Shown here in pieces: positions 43,626 to 52,748 of a stretch of 64,000 bases of DNA. The position numbers were made by a program, and so were the translations under genes. Origin of the DNA: Bosea sp. PAMC 26642 (lineage in GTDB: Bacteria > Pseudomonadota > Alphaproteobacteria > Rhizobiales > Beijerinckiaceae); contig NZ_CP014301.1 of NCBI RefSeq assembly GCF_001562255.1, positions 992,001 to 1,056,000 on the forward strand, written 5' to 3'. Position 1 is the first letter of the stretch. Each line of letters begins with the position of its first letter. A model generated the notes under the pieces. It was not told the origin of the DNA. It did no database searches and saw nothing but the letters and a program-made list of their open reading frames with translations.

Positions 43626-44565
43626 GGCGGCCGACAGCGCTTTGCGACCGAGGTCGTCGATGCCGGTGATCTGGAGCGGTTACGCGCCTTCCTGACGGCG
43701 CGCGACATCGTCGTCAGCGCATGCCCCTATTTCCTTAACAAGGGCATCGCCACATCGCGGTCGACCAGGCGTTATTTCGACCTGACCCAGGATGTCGAAC
43801 GACGGCTTACATCAAGCGGATCGGTGCCGCAGCCGGCGTCGCACTGGTGCCCCAATGCGGACCGGCGCCGGGCTGCATCTGCATTCTCGGTGCGGACATG
43901 GCGGCGCGCTTCGGCAGCGTGAAGACGATCAAGATGCGGGTTGGGGCGCTGCCGCTCTGCCCAACCAACGCGCTGCGCCACAATGTCACCTGGTCGGTCG
44001 ATGGGCTGATCAACGAATACTGCAACCCTTGCGAGATCGTCTTCGACGGCAAGCCGATCCTGGTGCCGGCGCTGGAGGGGCGCGAAAGCGTCATGATCGA
44101 CGGCGTCGCCTTTGAGGCGTTCAACACCTCGGGCGGGTTAGGGACGCTGACCGAGACGCTGGCCGGCAAGGTTCGCAATATGAGCTACAAGACTTTGTGA
44201 TACCCCGGCCATGCCGAGATCATGAAGCTCCTGCTACGTGGGCTCGAACTCGCCGACGACAAGGAGACGATGCGGCGGATCCTCAGCCATTCCGCCCCCT
44301 TCACCCGCAAGGATGTGGTCATCGTCTTCGTCACCGGGATCGGCGAGAAGGCCGGACGCCTGGAGGAGGACTGCGTCGTGCTGTGACGGACCCCGGCCAT
44401 GAGCGTGATCCAGCTCACAACGGCGGCCGGTCGCGTCGCCATGGTCGAACTCTTTCTGGGTTGGCAAGCTGCCGCAGCAGGTGTTCGTCCGCCAGGAGGA
44501 CACCTCGCTCGCCGACTTCCTCGTGACGCGGGCCGGCTCGCGGCTTGCAAGCGAATCCCGTGGCG
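43626..44565 (+). pseudogene. Saccharopine/lysine-6-dehydrogenase family, truncated and broken
   Basis: Reading frames in series give RQRFATEVVDAGDLERLRAF, VVSACPYFLNKGIA and YFDLTQDVE (43626-43805). After a shift come LVPQCGPAPG, KMRVGALPLCPTNALRHN, TWSVDGLINEYCNPCEIVF and NTSGGLGTLTETLAGKVRNM. A TGA at 44198 replaces an expected Arg codon, and the same frame continues YPGHAEIMKLLL and KDVVIVFVTGIGEKAGRLE. Later shifts carry VIQLTTAAGRVAMVELFLG and FVRQEDTSLADFLV. This is the saccharopine-reductase/lysine dehydrogenase family minus its N-terminal Rossmann start, lost at segment B. Several lesions make it clearly non-functional. Confidence 0.85.
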
Positions 44566-44695
44566 CCGATGCGACTCCGGGCGCATATCAGGACACCCGA
44601 AATGCCGCTTGATTGCCAAGGGCTTCCAATCGAGTAAGGCAGGCGAGGCCGCAGGCACGCCGCGACGACCGAAGCACCGATAAAAGGGGATCACC

Positions 44696-45547
44696 ATGAT
44701 TTCGCGCAGGAACATTGCTACCGCCATCGGCGCCACGGCTGCCGGCCTCGCTGCTGCCGGTCTCGTCTCGTCGGCCCAGGCCCAGACGGCTCCGGCCGCC
44801 GAGACAGCCTTCGAGCGCATCCGCCGCACCAAGAAGCTGCGGATCGGCGCCGTCGCGGGCGCCGCGCCTTACTACAACAAGGACATCGCGACGGGGCAGT
44901 GGGGCGGCTTCTACATCGACCTGTCCAAGGCGCTGGCCGAGGAGCTCGAGGTCGAGCTTGAGATCATCGAGACGACCTGGGGTAACTCGGTGCTCGATCT
45001 GCAGGCCAACAAGACCGACATCTTCTTCGGCCTCAACCCGACGCCCAAGCGCGCGCTGGTGATCGATTTCTCGGTGCCGGTGTTCAACAACGCCTTCACG
45101 ATGATCGCCAAGAAGGGCCTCGGCAAGAAGACCTGGGACGAGTTCAACAACCCGGCGGTCAAGATCACCGTCGATGCCGGCTCCTCGCAGGACCAGGTCG
45201 CGACGCGGCTCTGCCCCAAGGCACAGATCTCGCGCTTCAAGGCCGTGGACGAAGCCGCCACGGCCGTCATGACCGGCCGCGCCGATGCGCAGTGCATTGT
45301 GATGATGCTCTCGCTGACCATGCTCAAGAAGAACCCGCAGCTCGGCGAACTCGTCGTCCCGACGCCAGTCTTCGCCACGACCTCGAATGCCGGCTTCCGC
45401 CGCGAGGCCGACAAGACCTGGCGCGACTACGTCAACACCTGGCTGGAGTTCAACCGTGGGCTCGGCCTGATCCGCAGCGTCATCATCAAGAACATGGAAG
45501 CGGTCGGCATCACCGAGGCCGACATGCCGGCCGGCGTCACGCTGTAA
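44696..45547 (+). CDS. Polar amino-acid ABC transporter substrate-binding protein
   Basis: 283 residues. The signal peptide has twin Arg (MISRRNIATAIGATAAG) and cleaves after SSAQAQT. The mature part is a family 3 solute-binding protein (KKLRIGAVAGAAPYYNKDIA, YIDLSKALAEELEVELEII, TWGNSVLDLQANKTDIFFGL). It binds a polar amino acid or opine-like compound in the periplasm. A good ribosome site, AAAAGGGGA, precedes the ATG. It is followed, after a palindromic repeat, by the permease and ATPase genes of the same system. Confidence 0.92.
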   Translation: MISRRNIATAIGATAAGLAAAGLVSSAQAQTAPAAETAFERIRRTKKLRIGAVAGAAPYYNKDIATGQWGGFYIDLSKALAEELEVELEIIETTWGNSVLDLQANKTDIFFGLNPTPKRALVIDFSVPVFNNAFTMIAKKGLGKKTWDEFNNPAVKITVDAGSSQDQVATRLCPKAQISRFKAVDEAATAVMTGRADAQCIVMMLSLTMLKKNPQLGELVVPTPVFATTSNAGFRREADKTWRDYVNTWLEFNRGLGLIRSVIIKNMEAVGITEADMPAGVTL

Positions 45548-45573
45548 TCGCGCTGGTTTCAGTCCGCCGCGTT

Positions 45574-45678
45574 GTCATCCCGGGCGTAGCGAAGCGAAGA
45601 CCTGGGATCCATTCCGGAGCGTTTGCCGGATACGTTCAGGAATGGATCCCGGGTCGACTTGCAGTCGCCCGGGATGAC
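45574..45678. repeat. Rhizobial-type intergenic palindromic repeat
   Basis: GTCATCCCGGGCG at 45574-45586 is the exact complement of CGCCCGGGATGAC at 45666-45678. An inner pair (CTGGGATCCATTCC / GGAATGGATCCCGGG) gives a long stem with a small loop. Its CCCGGG-rich form matches mobile palindromic elements widespread between genes in Hyphomicrobiales. As it lies between the binding protein and the permease, it may limit read-through or stabilise the upstream mRNA. Confidence 0.75.
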
Positions 45679-45746
45679 GGCGCGGTTTTCCCGGATAGCG
45701 TGACGGTCTTGTCACGGCATGTCATCCCTCGACCGGACCTCGCCTC

Positions 45747-46409
45747 ATGTACCAATGGGATTTCGCCTTCCTCTGGAGCTATCGCTGGCTGTTCCTGAAC
45801 GGGCTCGTCGTCACGGTCGGCTTCACTGTCGCGATCGTGAGCCTGGGCCTCGTCGTGGGGCTGGCGGGGGCGTTGGCGAAGCTCTCGGCCTTCGCGCCGC
45901 TGCGCTGGCTGACGCATGCCTATATCGAAATCTTTCGCTGCACGCCGCTGCTCGTGCAGCTGGTCTGGTTCTACTATGCCCTGCCGATCCTGAGCGGCAT
46001 CGAGATTTCGGCCGTCACGGCGTCGATTCTGGCGCTGTCGCTCTATGGCGGATCGTTCTATGCCGAGATCATCCGGGGCGGCATCGTCTCGATCGACCCT
46101 GGCCAGCCGGAGGCCGCCGCCGCGCTCGGCATGACACCGTTCCAGGCGATGCGGCGGATCATCCTGCCGCAGGCGCTCAAGCGCATGGTGCCGCCGCTGA
46201 TGAACCAGTCGATCATCCAGTTCAAGAACACCTCGCTGGTCTCTGTGCTGGCTGTGCCGGACCTGCTCTATCAGGGCCAGATCGCCGCCCATGACAGCTA
46301 CCGTTCGCTGGAGGTCTACAGCGCCGTGGCAGTCGCATATTTCGTGCTTCTCTTCCCGCTGACGGTGATCGTCCGGCAGGGCGAGAAGAAGCTGTCCACG
46401 AGCGATTGA
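45747..46409 (+). CDS. Amino-acid ABC transporter permease
   Basis: 220 residues, five or so helices. The HisM/GlnP-type signature is present: [21 protein letters not shown], an [20 protein letters not shown] segment, and the EAA loop [41 protein letters not shown] is typical of this subfamily. It carries the amino acid across the inner membrane as a homodimer since no second permease is present. The ATPase gene follows at 10 bases. Confidence 0.92.
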   Translation: MYQWDFAFLWSYRWLFLNGLVVTVGFTVAIVSLGLVVGLAGALAKLSAFAPLRWLTHAYIEIFRCTPLLVQLVWFYYALPILSGIEISAVTASILALSLYGGSFYAEIIRGGIVSIDPGQPEAAAALGMTPFQAMRRIILPQALKRMVPPLMNQSIIQFKNTSLVSVLAVPDLLYQGQIAAHDSYRSLEVYSAVAVAYFVLLFPLTVIVRQGEKKLSTSD

Positions 46410-46419
46410 GGCTTTGGAG

Positions 46420-47217
46420 ATGGACACTCAGTCGAAGATCGAGATCGCGGGCTTGCGCAAGCAGTTCGGCGATCTCGTCGTCCTCAAGGACATCAATCTC
46501 AGCGTCGATCAGGGCCAAGTCGTCGCGCTGATCGGCCCGTCGGGCTCGGGCAAATCGACGCTGCTACGCTGCATCAACCTGCTGGTGACGCCCAATGGCG
46601 GTCAGGTGCGCGTCGGCTCGGACAGCTTCGCCTTTGGGCCGGGCACCAAGCTGCCGGGCACGCGCGAGCTTGCCCGGTTCCGCGCCGGGACCGGCATGGT
46701 CTTCCAGCACTTCAACCTGTTCCCGCACATTACGGCGCTCGGCAACGTCATGGAGGCGCCGGTCACCGTGCGTGGCAAGAGCAAGGCGGCGGCGCGCGAA
46801 CACGCCCTGGCGCTGCTCGCCAAGGTTGGGCTCACCGACAAGGCCGACGAATATCCGAGCCGGCTCTCGGGGGGCCAGAAGCAGCGCGTCGCCATCGCGC
46901 GTGCCCTCGCCATGGAGCCAGAGGTCATGCTCTTCGACGAGGCGACCTCGGCGCTCGATCCCGAGCTCGTCGGCGAGGTGCTGGGCGTGATGCAGAAGCT
47001 CGCTTCCGAGGGCATGACGATGGTGATCGTCACCCATGAGATCGCCTTTGCGCGCGAGGTCGCCGACCGGGTGATCTTCATGCGCGACGGCGTCGTCGTC
47101 GAGGAGGGGCCTGCCCGGCAGGTCATCGACGCGCCGCGCGAAGCGGCAACGCAGGCCTTTCTCGGTCATTTCCACCGCGGTGGGGCAGCCCAGCCGGTCG
47201 GCGGCGCGGCATCCTGA
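46420..47217 (+). CDS. Amino-acid ABC transporter ATP-binding protein
   Basis: 265 residues from ATG 46420 (TTGGAG lies in front; an upstream TTG at 46414 is in frame). Walker [19 protein letters not shown]-loop [13 protein letters not shown], signature [15 protein letters not shown] and Walker [16 protein letters not shown] are intact, as in GlnQ/HisP. Its stop shares a base with the SDR gene start (TGATG), coupling transport with the two enzymes behind it. Confidence 0.93.
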   Translation: MDTQSKIEIAGLRKQFGDLVVLKDINLSVDQGQVVALIGPSGSGKSTLLRCINLLVTPNGGQVRVGSDSFAFGPGTKLPGTRELARFRAGTGMVFQHFNLFPHITALGNVMEAPVTVRGKSKAAAREHALALLAKVGLTDKADEYPSRLSGGQKQRVAIARALAMEPEVMLFDEATSALDPELVGEVLGVMQKLASEGMTMVIVTHEIAFAREVADRVIFMRDGVVVEEGPARQVIDAPREAATQAFLGHFHRGGAAQPVGGAAS

Positions 47218-47972
47218 TGGCCGTTCTTCAACGCGTCTATCTCGTCACCGGGGCGGCGAGCGGTATCGGCCGCGCGACGGCGCTCACGCTTGCAGGCCCG
47301 GGCATCGGCCTTGTGCTGCATACCGGCTCCAACCAGTCGGGCCTTGATGCCGTCGCCGAGACGGCTCGAGCCGCGGGGGCGATGCCCGTGACCGTCCTCG
47401 GCGATATCGCGGCGACGGAGACCGTGGAACGGGCCATCGGTCTCGGCGCCGAACGCTTCGGTCGGCTCGACGGCGTCATCGCCGTCGCGGGCCATGCCCG
47501 CAAGGGTGGCATCATGGATTTGCCGGAAGCCGAACTCGTGCGGGCCATCGACGAATCCGTGGTTGCGCTGATGCGCATGGCGCGGGCGGCGCGCTCGCTC
47601 CTGAAGGCCAGCGGTAGCGGCCGCATCGTCGCGACCTCGTCCTTCGTCGCGCATGCGCTGCGCACGGACATGCAAGCCTTCGCGGCGACGGCGGCCAGCC
47701 GATCGGCGCTGGAGACCACTGTCCGGCTGATGGCGCATGAACTGGCGGTCGACGCCATCACTGTGAACGCCGTCGCGCCCGGTCTTATCCGCAAGGACGA
47801 CAGCAAGGGCAGCAAGCTCTCTCCGGAGGCCATCGCCAGCATGGAGGCGATCATTCCGCTCGGGCGCCGTGGCTTCCCGGAAGAGGTTGCCGCCGTGATC
47901 GGCTTCCTCGCCTCGTCGGCGGCGTCCTACGTCACAGGCCAGACGATCCACGTCAACGGGGGGCTCGTGTGA
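47217..47972 (+). CDS. SDR-family protein lacking the catalytic Tyr and Lys
   Basis: 251 residues. The NAD(P) motif TGAASGIGRA (residues 11-20) and the C-terminal VNAVAPGLIRKD and SYVTGQTIHVNGG segments are normal for classical SDR proteins. The active-site YxxxK is not: AFAATAASRSALE puts Thr158 and Arg162 at the usual Tyr and Lys, and the NNAG motif is AVAG. I checked the codons at about 47680-47710. Ser141/142 is kept. It may be a degenerate reductase, a binding protein, or use a different mechanism. The 3' end overlaps the enolase-superfamily gene (GTGA). Confidence 0.85.
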   Translation: MAVLQRVYLVTGAASGIGRATALTLAGPGIGLVLHTGSNQSGLDAVAETARAAGAMPVTVLGDIAATETVERAIGLGAERFGRLDGVIAVAGHARKGGIMDLPEAELVRAIDESVVALMRMARAARSLLKASGSGRIVATSSFVAHALRTDMQAFAATAASRSALETTVRLMAHELAVDAITVNAVAPGLIRKDDSKGSKLSPEAIASMEAIIPLGRRGFPEEVAAVIGFLASSAASYVTGQTIHVNGGLV

Positions 47973-49123
47973 GCCTGCAGGTCATGAACCAAGTCACGAG
48001 CGCTGCAACGGTCGAACGCATCCGGCTCTTTTTCATCGAGAGCCCGATCAAGATGGCACGGCTCCAGGGCGTCGGGAACGTCAAGGGCACGGTCAAGCGC
48101 GTGCTGGTCGAGCTGACCGCCGGCGACGGCGTGGTCGGCTGGGGCGAGGCCGCGCCCTGGGAGGTCTTCACCGGCACCGCCGAAGCGGCGCTGGCGGCCA
48201 TCGACGTCTATCTCCGGCCGATCCTGCTGGGGCGTCCGGTCCGGCGTATCCGCGAGACCATGGCGCTGCTCGACAGGGCGCTGGTCGGGCATGCCGAGGC
48301 CAAGGTCGCGATCGAGATGGCGCTGTTCGACATCGTCGGCAAGCAGTCCGGCCTGTCGGTCGCGGATCTGCTCGGTGGGCGCGTGCGCGACACCATCCCG
48401 CTCTCATTCTCGATCGCCGACCCGGATTTCGCCGCCGATCTGGAGCGGATGCGGTTGATGGTTCCCGCCGGCAACGTGATCTACAAGGTCAAGACCGGGG
48501 TGAAGCCGCACCGCGAGGACCTCGCCCATCTCGAGGCGATGCGTTCGGAGTTCGGCGAGGCGATCGACCTGCGGCTCGACTACAATCAGGCGCTGCAGCC
48601 CTTCGGGGCGATCAAGATCCTGCGCGATGTCGATGTCTTCCAGCCGACCTTCATCGAGCAGCCGGTACCGCGCGACAATCTCGATGCGATGGCGTCCTTC
48701 GTCGCGGCGCTCGACACGCCGATCCTGGCCGATGAGAGCTGCTTTGATACGCGCGATCTGATGGAGATCATCCGCCTCAAGGCGGCCAATGCGATCTCGG
48801 TCAAGCTGATGAAGGCGGGCGGTTTGATGAAGGCGCAGGCCATCATGGCCATCGCCGACACGGCAGGATTGCCGGGCTATGGCGGGACGCTCTGGGAGGG
48901 CGGCATCGGGCTCGCTGCCGGCACTCAGCTGATCGCCGCGACGCCCGGCATTTCACTCGGCTGCGAGTTCTACATGCCCCACCATGTCCTGACCGAGGAC
49001 GTGCTCGAGGAGAAGATAGCCAACCGCAACGGCCATGTCGTCGTGCCGGTCGGGCCTGGCCTCGGCATCAGCGTCAGCGAACGCTTGGTGCGCGCCAATG
49101 CGCGCGTATTGGCGGAGCGCTAG
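47969..49123 (+). CDS. Mandelate racemase/muconate lactonizing enzyme family (enolase superfamily)
   Basis: 384 residues from GTG 47969; ATG 47984 is an alternative. The catalytic KxK is in IYKVKTGVKP, metal ligands are Asp in LRLDYNQ, Glu in FIEQP and Asp/Glu in ILADES, and the second-side Lys is in SVKLMKAGGL. These are the marks of the MLE subgroup, which includes dipeptide epimerases, N-acylamino-acid racemases and cycloisomerases. Next to a polar amino-acid transporter, racemisation or epimerisation of an amino-acid derivative is more likely than muconate chemistry. The stop codon TAG is half formed by the left end of an IS630 element; the original was probably TAA. Confidence 0.88.
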   Translation: MSLQVMNQVTSAATVERIRLFFIESPIKMARLQGVGNVKGTVKRVLVELTAGDGVVGWGEAAPWEVFTGTAEAALAAIDVYLRPILLGRPVRRIRETMALLDRALVGHAEAKVAIEMALFDIVGKQSGLSVADLLGGRVRDTIPLSFSIADPDFAADLERMRLMVPAGNVIYKVKTGVKPHREDLAHLEAMRSEFGEAIDLRLDYNQALQPFGAIKILRDVDVFQPTFIEQPVPRDNLDAMASFVAALDTPILADESCFDTRDLMEIIRLKAANAISVKLMKAGGLMKAQAIMAIADTAGLPGYGGTLWEGGIGLAAGTQLIAATPGISLGCEFYMPHHVLTEDVLEEKIANRNGHVVVPVGPGLGISVSERLVRANARVLAER

Positions 49124-50165
49124 AGCGTGCTTCATTTATACGGCAGCATATCCAGCGTTTGTGAGATAGTTCGCACATTCGTTTGTTGAGACGAGGTCGA
49201 GCAGGTCTCCGAGCTTTCGCCATGTTGCCTCGACGGTTCTGGCCTCTGCGTCGCGCATCCAGTGCTTGAGTTTGGCGAAGAGTTGCTCGATCGGATTGAG
49301 ATCGGGACTGTAGGGCGGCAGGAAGAGCATGTGGGCGCCGGCCTGGCGGATAGCGCGACGGGCGGCCTGGCCCTTATGGCTGCCGAGATTGTCGAGGACG
49401 ACGATGTCGCCCTTGGCCAGCGTCGGTGCGAGAACCTTCTCGACATACAGGGTGAAGAGTTCGCCGTTGATCGGGCCGTCGATCACGAGAGGCGCATCGA
49501 CGCGGTCGACCCTGAGCGCCCCGATGAAGGTCAATGTCTTCCAGTGACCATGCGGCGTACGCGCCTGAAGGCGCTCGCCCTTGCGCCCCCAGCCGCGTAG
49601 CGGTGCCATGTTTGTCTTGATCCAGGTCTCGTCGATGAAGACGAGGCGGCGCGGGTCGATGCGGCCCTGATGCGCCTTCCAGCGCTCTCGCTTGCGGGCG
49701 ATGTCAGGTCGGCTCTGTTCGGCCGGCAGTACGGTTTTTTTGAAGCTCAGCCCCTGCGCATGGAGGAAGAGCCAGACGCTGCGCCGGTCGCTCTTGATGC
49801 CGCGCGCCAGCAGTTCCACCGTCAGGCCACGCGTCGTGAACGGCCCCGAGCGGCAGCGTTCGCGCAACCAGTCGGCCGTCTCGCCCGACAGCCGCGGCTT
49901 CTTGTGCCCGCCGATCTTGCCGTGGTCGAGCGAGCCCGTCTGCGCCTTGAGCTTGCGCCACTTCGAAACGCAGGACGGACTGATCTTCAAAGCCGCTCCG
50001 ATCGAGCGGATCGTCTCGCCCGCCTCGAACCGTGCCAGAGCCCGCTCGCGAAGGTCTTCAGAGTAAGGTCGCGTCATCTCGGCCGGCCGCCTTATCCCGG
50101 CAGACATCTTGAATCACGATCCAACAGATTTGCGAATCCCGATTCCGCTGAAAAGCAGCACGCTC
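49123..50165 (-). mobile_element. IS630-family insertion sequence with TA target duplication
   Basis: 1043 bases. The ends GAGCGTGCT (left) and its complement AGCACGCTC (right) form short inverted repeats, each flanked by TA (49121-49122 and 50166-50167), the target duplication expected for IS630/Tc1-mariner. It holds one intact transposase. The insertion site is the TA of the stop codon of the enolase-superfamily gene, and on the right the original sequence resumes as TAACC. Confidence 0.88.
49136..50077 (-). CDS. IS630-family transposase
   Basis: 313 residues. An N-terminal homeodomain-like HTH (YSEDLRERALARFEAGETIR, ISPSCVSKWRKLKAQTGS) recognises the ends. The DDE catalytic core has Asp in LVFIDETWIK, Asp in IVVLDNLGSHKG and Glu in PPYSPDLNPIEQ. 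It cuts and pastes the element at TA dinucleotides. ATG 50077 (MTRPYSEDL) is the usual family start; an upstream start at 50107 is also open. The gene is full length and without lesions, so the element could be active. Confidence 0.93.
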   Translation of the reverse strand: MTRPYSEDLRERALARFEAGETIRSIGAALKISPSCVSKWRKLKAQTGSLDHGKIGGHKKPRLSGETADWLRERCRSGPFTTRGLTVELLARGIKSDRRSVWLFLHAQGLSFKKTVLPAEQSRPDIARKRERWKAHQGRIDPRRLVFIDETWIKTNMAPLRGWGRKGERLQARTPHGHWKTLTFIGALRVDRVDAPLVIDGPINGELFTLYVEKVLAPTLAKGDIVVLDNLGSHKGQAARRAIRQAGAHMLFLPPYSPDLNPIEQLFAKLKHWMRDAEARTVEATWRKLGDLLDLVSTNECANYLTNAGYAAV

Positions 50166-50194
50166 TAACCGCGCGATTTCTCCAGAGGGAAGAC

Positions 50195-50345
50195 AGGACG
50201 ATGCTCTGCATGTGGTCGTCATCGGGCGGGCAGCGTCGGCGCTGCGACCGTGCTGGACCTGCTGAAGGTCGGTCATCGCGTCACCATCGATCCTTGCGAA
50301 CGGCACGCGTATTTATGCTGGCGAACTGGAGGCGTGGCGGAGACC
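50195..50345 (+). pseudogene. Possible N-terminal fragment of an FAD-dependent oxidoreductase
   Basis: Just right of the insertion sequence, ALHVVVIGRAAS in one frame and, after a shift, ATVLDLLKVGHRVTIDP resemble the FAD-binding beta-alpha-beta start of D-amino-acid-dehydrogenase-like proteins (VIGaGivG...L...GHrVtviD), though the glycine motif is damaged. Nothing readable follows up to about 50528. A weak call; it is on the opposite strand from the oxidoreductase remnant to its right. Confidence 0.4.
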
Positions 50346-50528
50346 GTCGCGCCGTTGACTGCGTCCATGCCGGTTTTACGGTCCAGATGTCGATGCAGAA
50401 ACGTTCGGTTGCTCGGCAGGGCGCCTAAGTCGCTCCTGGCGCAAATCAACGAGCAGCGATGTAAGACCGGCGCCTTGCCGGCGCACTTACGGTATGGTCA
50501 CGTCCAGGAACTCGCGTTCGATCTTCGG

Positions 50529-51191
50529 TCAATCAAACTCCTTGCGGAATTTGTCGCTGACGACGGCCTCGCGCCGGAAGCGGGCGATCGAGAACGGTTC
50601 GAGCGGTGTCGGTGTGGCGCCGTCGAGGATCAGTTCGCTTAGGCAAAGGCCCACGCCCGGCTCGATCTGGAAGCCATGCCCGCAGAACCCGAAGGCGTGG
50701 AACAGGCCTAGTGCGGTCAGGCTCGGCCCGATCACCGGGATCATGTCGGGCAGATAGCCTTCGATCCCCGGCCAGACGCGGATGACATGGCCATGCGCCA
50801 GTGCCGGAACCACCCGCGCCAGTGCGCGCATCGCCGCCACCGTCTTGACCGGCGGCACCGGGGCGCGGTTTGCGGTCGTATCCGCCGCCGTGCGCGGATA
50901 ACCGGCGACGATGACATTGCCTCGCTCGGTCTGGGAAGCGATGACCGAGCCGTCGATCGTCTGCAGCGACGGGGCGATCAGGAAGGGCAGGGGCTCCGTG
51001 GCGAATTGCGGCGGTTCGGCTGCGAAGAGCGACGCGGTCTCCCCGAAGCATTCCGCTGTCTCGACGGCCCAGGCTCCAGAGGCGTTGACCAGCGATCCGC
51101 AGGCAAGTTCGTGCGCAGCTCGAACTGCTGTGAGCAGCGTCGACAGGATGCACGCCGTGTTCTCGGCAGGGCACGCGCTGGACGACGGCAC
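50529..51191 (-). pseudogene. FAD-dependent oxidoreductase (DAO type), C-terminal part only
   Basis: The frame carries SLVNASGAWAVETAECFGE, PQFATEPLPFLIAPSL, RGNVIVAGYPRT, HVIRVWPGIEGYLPDMIPVI and FHAFGFCGHGFQIEPGVGLC. This is the C-terminal half of glycine/D-amino-acid oxidase family proteins (normally about 380-400 residues), which oxidise amino acids with FAD. The N-terminal FAD-binding Rossmann motif is missing: homology starts at about 51120, and the sequence beyond belongs to an oppositely oriented LysR fragment. Although the frame is open for 220 codons, the product could not bind FAD normally. Confidence 0.7.
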
Positions 51192-51192
51192 C

Positions 51193-51423
51193 TCGCCCAG
51201 GCTTGCGGCGGTGACACGCCACCCGCTCGTCCTGATGTCACGCTCGACGAGCGTTCGCGCCGTGGTCGATGCTGCAATCGCGGCCGAGGGGCTGGAGGCG
51301 GAAGTTGCAGCCGACGCGACCTACATGTCGATGGCCGCCGGTATGGTGCGGGCCGGGAAGGGGGGCGTGATCCTGCCTGAGACTGCCATGGAGATTAGAG
51401 CCCTGCCGATGCTGAAGTGGTGA
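51193..51423 (+). pseudogene. LysR-family regulator, effector-domain fragment
   Basis: About 75 codons ending in TGA at 51421-51423 read LAAVTRHPLVLMSRSTSVRA, VVDAAIAAEGLEAEVAADA and TYMSMAAGMVRAGKGGVILP, then ALPMLKW. This is the later half of a LysR substrate-binding domain (ligand-contact YMS.A.GMVRAG.G...LP). The DNA-binding domain is absent; upstream sequence belongs to the oxidoreductase fragment on the other strand, so a rearrangement joined two broken genes here. The remaining 230 bases up to the next gene are featureless. Confidence 0.65.
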
Positions 51424-51650
51424 CTGCAGGTGTGAAGGGTTTCGGATGCCGGCCCTTGCGGTTGTCGAAGCCGATCGGGTCCAGCGTGAAATTGAAGAAG
51501 AGCCGCAGTGCCGTACAAGGATAGTAAGTTCGCGAGCGGCCATGCTTGCGCGGCTGGTCGCCGCCAGCTTTCAACTCGGTAACCGGTTGCGTCTGGGCAG
51601 AAACTGCACATCCGCCGACGCTTCGATCGTTTCGTTGAGCATGCGAGCGA

Positions 51651-52748
51651 TCAGACGGCGGGTAGTGCCGCTAGCAGTCGTTCTGTGTCCTTATCGAACA
51701 CGCGTAGACTGTCGGGATGGGCACCGAATGCGACCGTGTCGTTGGGGCGCAGGATCGCTGTTGCCGGCGCGCGCGCGACGATGTGGCCGGCTGGCAGGTC
51801 CACCAGCACGAAGGTCTCAGGTCCCTGGGGTTCGGCGACGCGGATTTTTCCTTCGATCCTAATCGGAAAATCGTCGCGTCCATCCGTGAGCAAAGTGAGT
51901 TCCTGCGGCCTGATGCCGAGAACGATCGCGCGGCCGGCGTCGGTTCGAACCGGCAGGCCGGTCAGGCGCAGCGAGGGACCATTGGCACCGGCGTCCAGGC
52001 CGGCATCCGTGACCGTCGCATCGATCATGTTCATCTCAGGTGTGCCGATGAAGCGCGCGGTGAAGATGTCGACGGGGCGGTTGTAGAGTTCCATCGGCGC
52101 GCCGACCTGCAGGATGCGACCCTCGCGCATGACGACGATGCGGTCTGCCAGCGACATCGCCTCGACCTGGTCATGGGTGACGAAGACGATGGTGCTGCGC
52201 AGGCGCTGATGCAGTTGCTTGATCTCCAGCCTCATCTGTCCGCGAAGCTGCGCGTCGAGATTGGAGAGCGGCTCGTCGAACAGGAAGGCGACGGGGTCGC
52301 GCACCATCGCGCGGCCGATGGCGACGCGCTGGCGCTGGCCGCCGGAGAGGGCGGCTGGCCGCCGATCAAGATAGGGTTCGAGGCCAAGCATCTTCGCGGT
52401 CTCGCCGATGCGCGCCTGTTTGTCGGCCTTGGTGAGCTTCGAGGTGTAGAGACCGAAGCCGATGTTCTGGGCCACGGTCAGATGCGGATAGATCGCATAG
52501 TTCTGGAACACCATCGCGATATTGCGATGCTTGGGCTCGTGGTTGTTAACCACCTCTCCGCCAATCCGAAGTGTGCCTCCCGATATCGCCTCCAGCCCGG
52601 CGATCATGCGCAGGGTCGTCGATTTGCCGCAGCCGGAGGGCCCGACGAGGACGACGAATTCACCGTCTTCGATCGTCAGATCGATGCTGTGGACGGTGGC
52701 GATGCTGCCATAGCGCTTTGAGATCTTGTCGAGCTCGATTTTGGCCAT
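51651..52748 (-). CDS. Carbohydrate ABC transporter ATP-binding protein, UgpC/MalK-type
   Basis: 365 residues. Walker A GPSGCGKSTTLRMIAG, signature LSGGQRQRVAIGRAM, Walker B VAFLFDEPLSNLDAQLRGQM and the H-loop VFVTHDQVEAM are intact. A C-terminal TOBE/regulatory domain (from about 235; VLGIRPQELTLL) is as in MalK/UgpC. Start ATG 52748 shares one base with the lyase stop (TGATG). It powers the two permeases encoded upstream in the same operon; its position last in the operon, after an enzyme gene, is a little unusual. Confidence 0.93.
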   Translation of the reverse strand: MAKIELDKISKRYGSIATVHSIDLTIEDGEFVVLVGPSGCGKSTTLRMIAGLEAISGGTLRIGGEVVNNHEPKHRNIAMVFQNYAIYPHLTVAQNIGFGLYTSKLTKADKQARIGETAKMLGLEPYLDRRPAALSGGQRQRVAIGRAMVRDPVAFLFDEPLSNLDAQLRGQMRLEIKQLHQRLRSTIVFVTHDQVEAMSLADRIVVMREGRILQVGAPMELYNRPVDIFTARFIGTPEMNMIDATVTDAGLDAGANGPSLRLTGLPVRTDAGRAIVLGIRPQELTLLTDGRDDFPIRIEGKIRVAEPQGPETFVLVDLPAGHIVARAPATAILRPNDTVAFGAHPDSLRVFDKDTERLLAALPAV

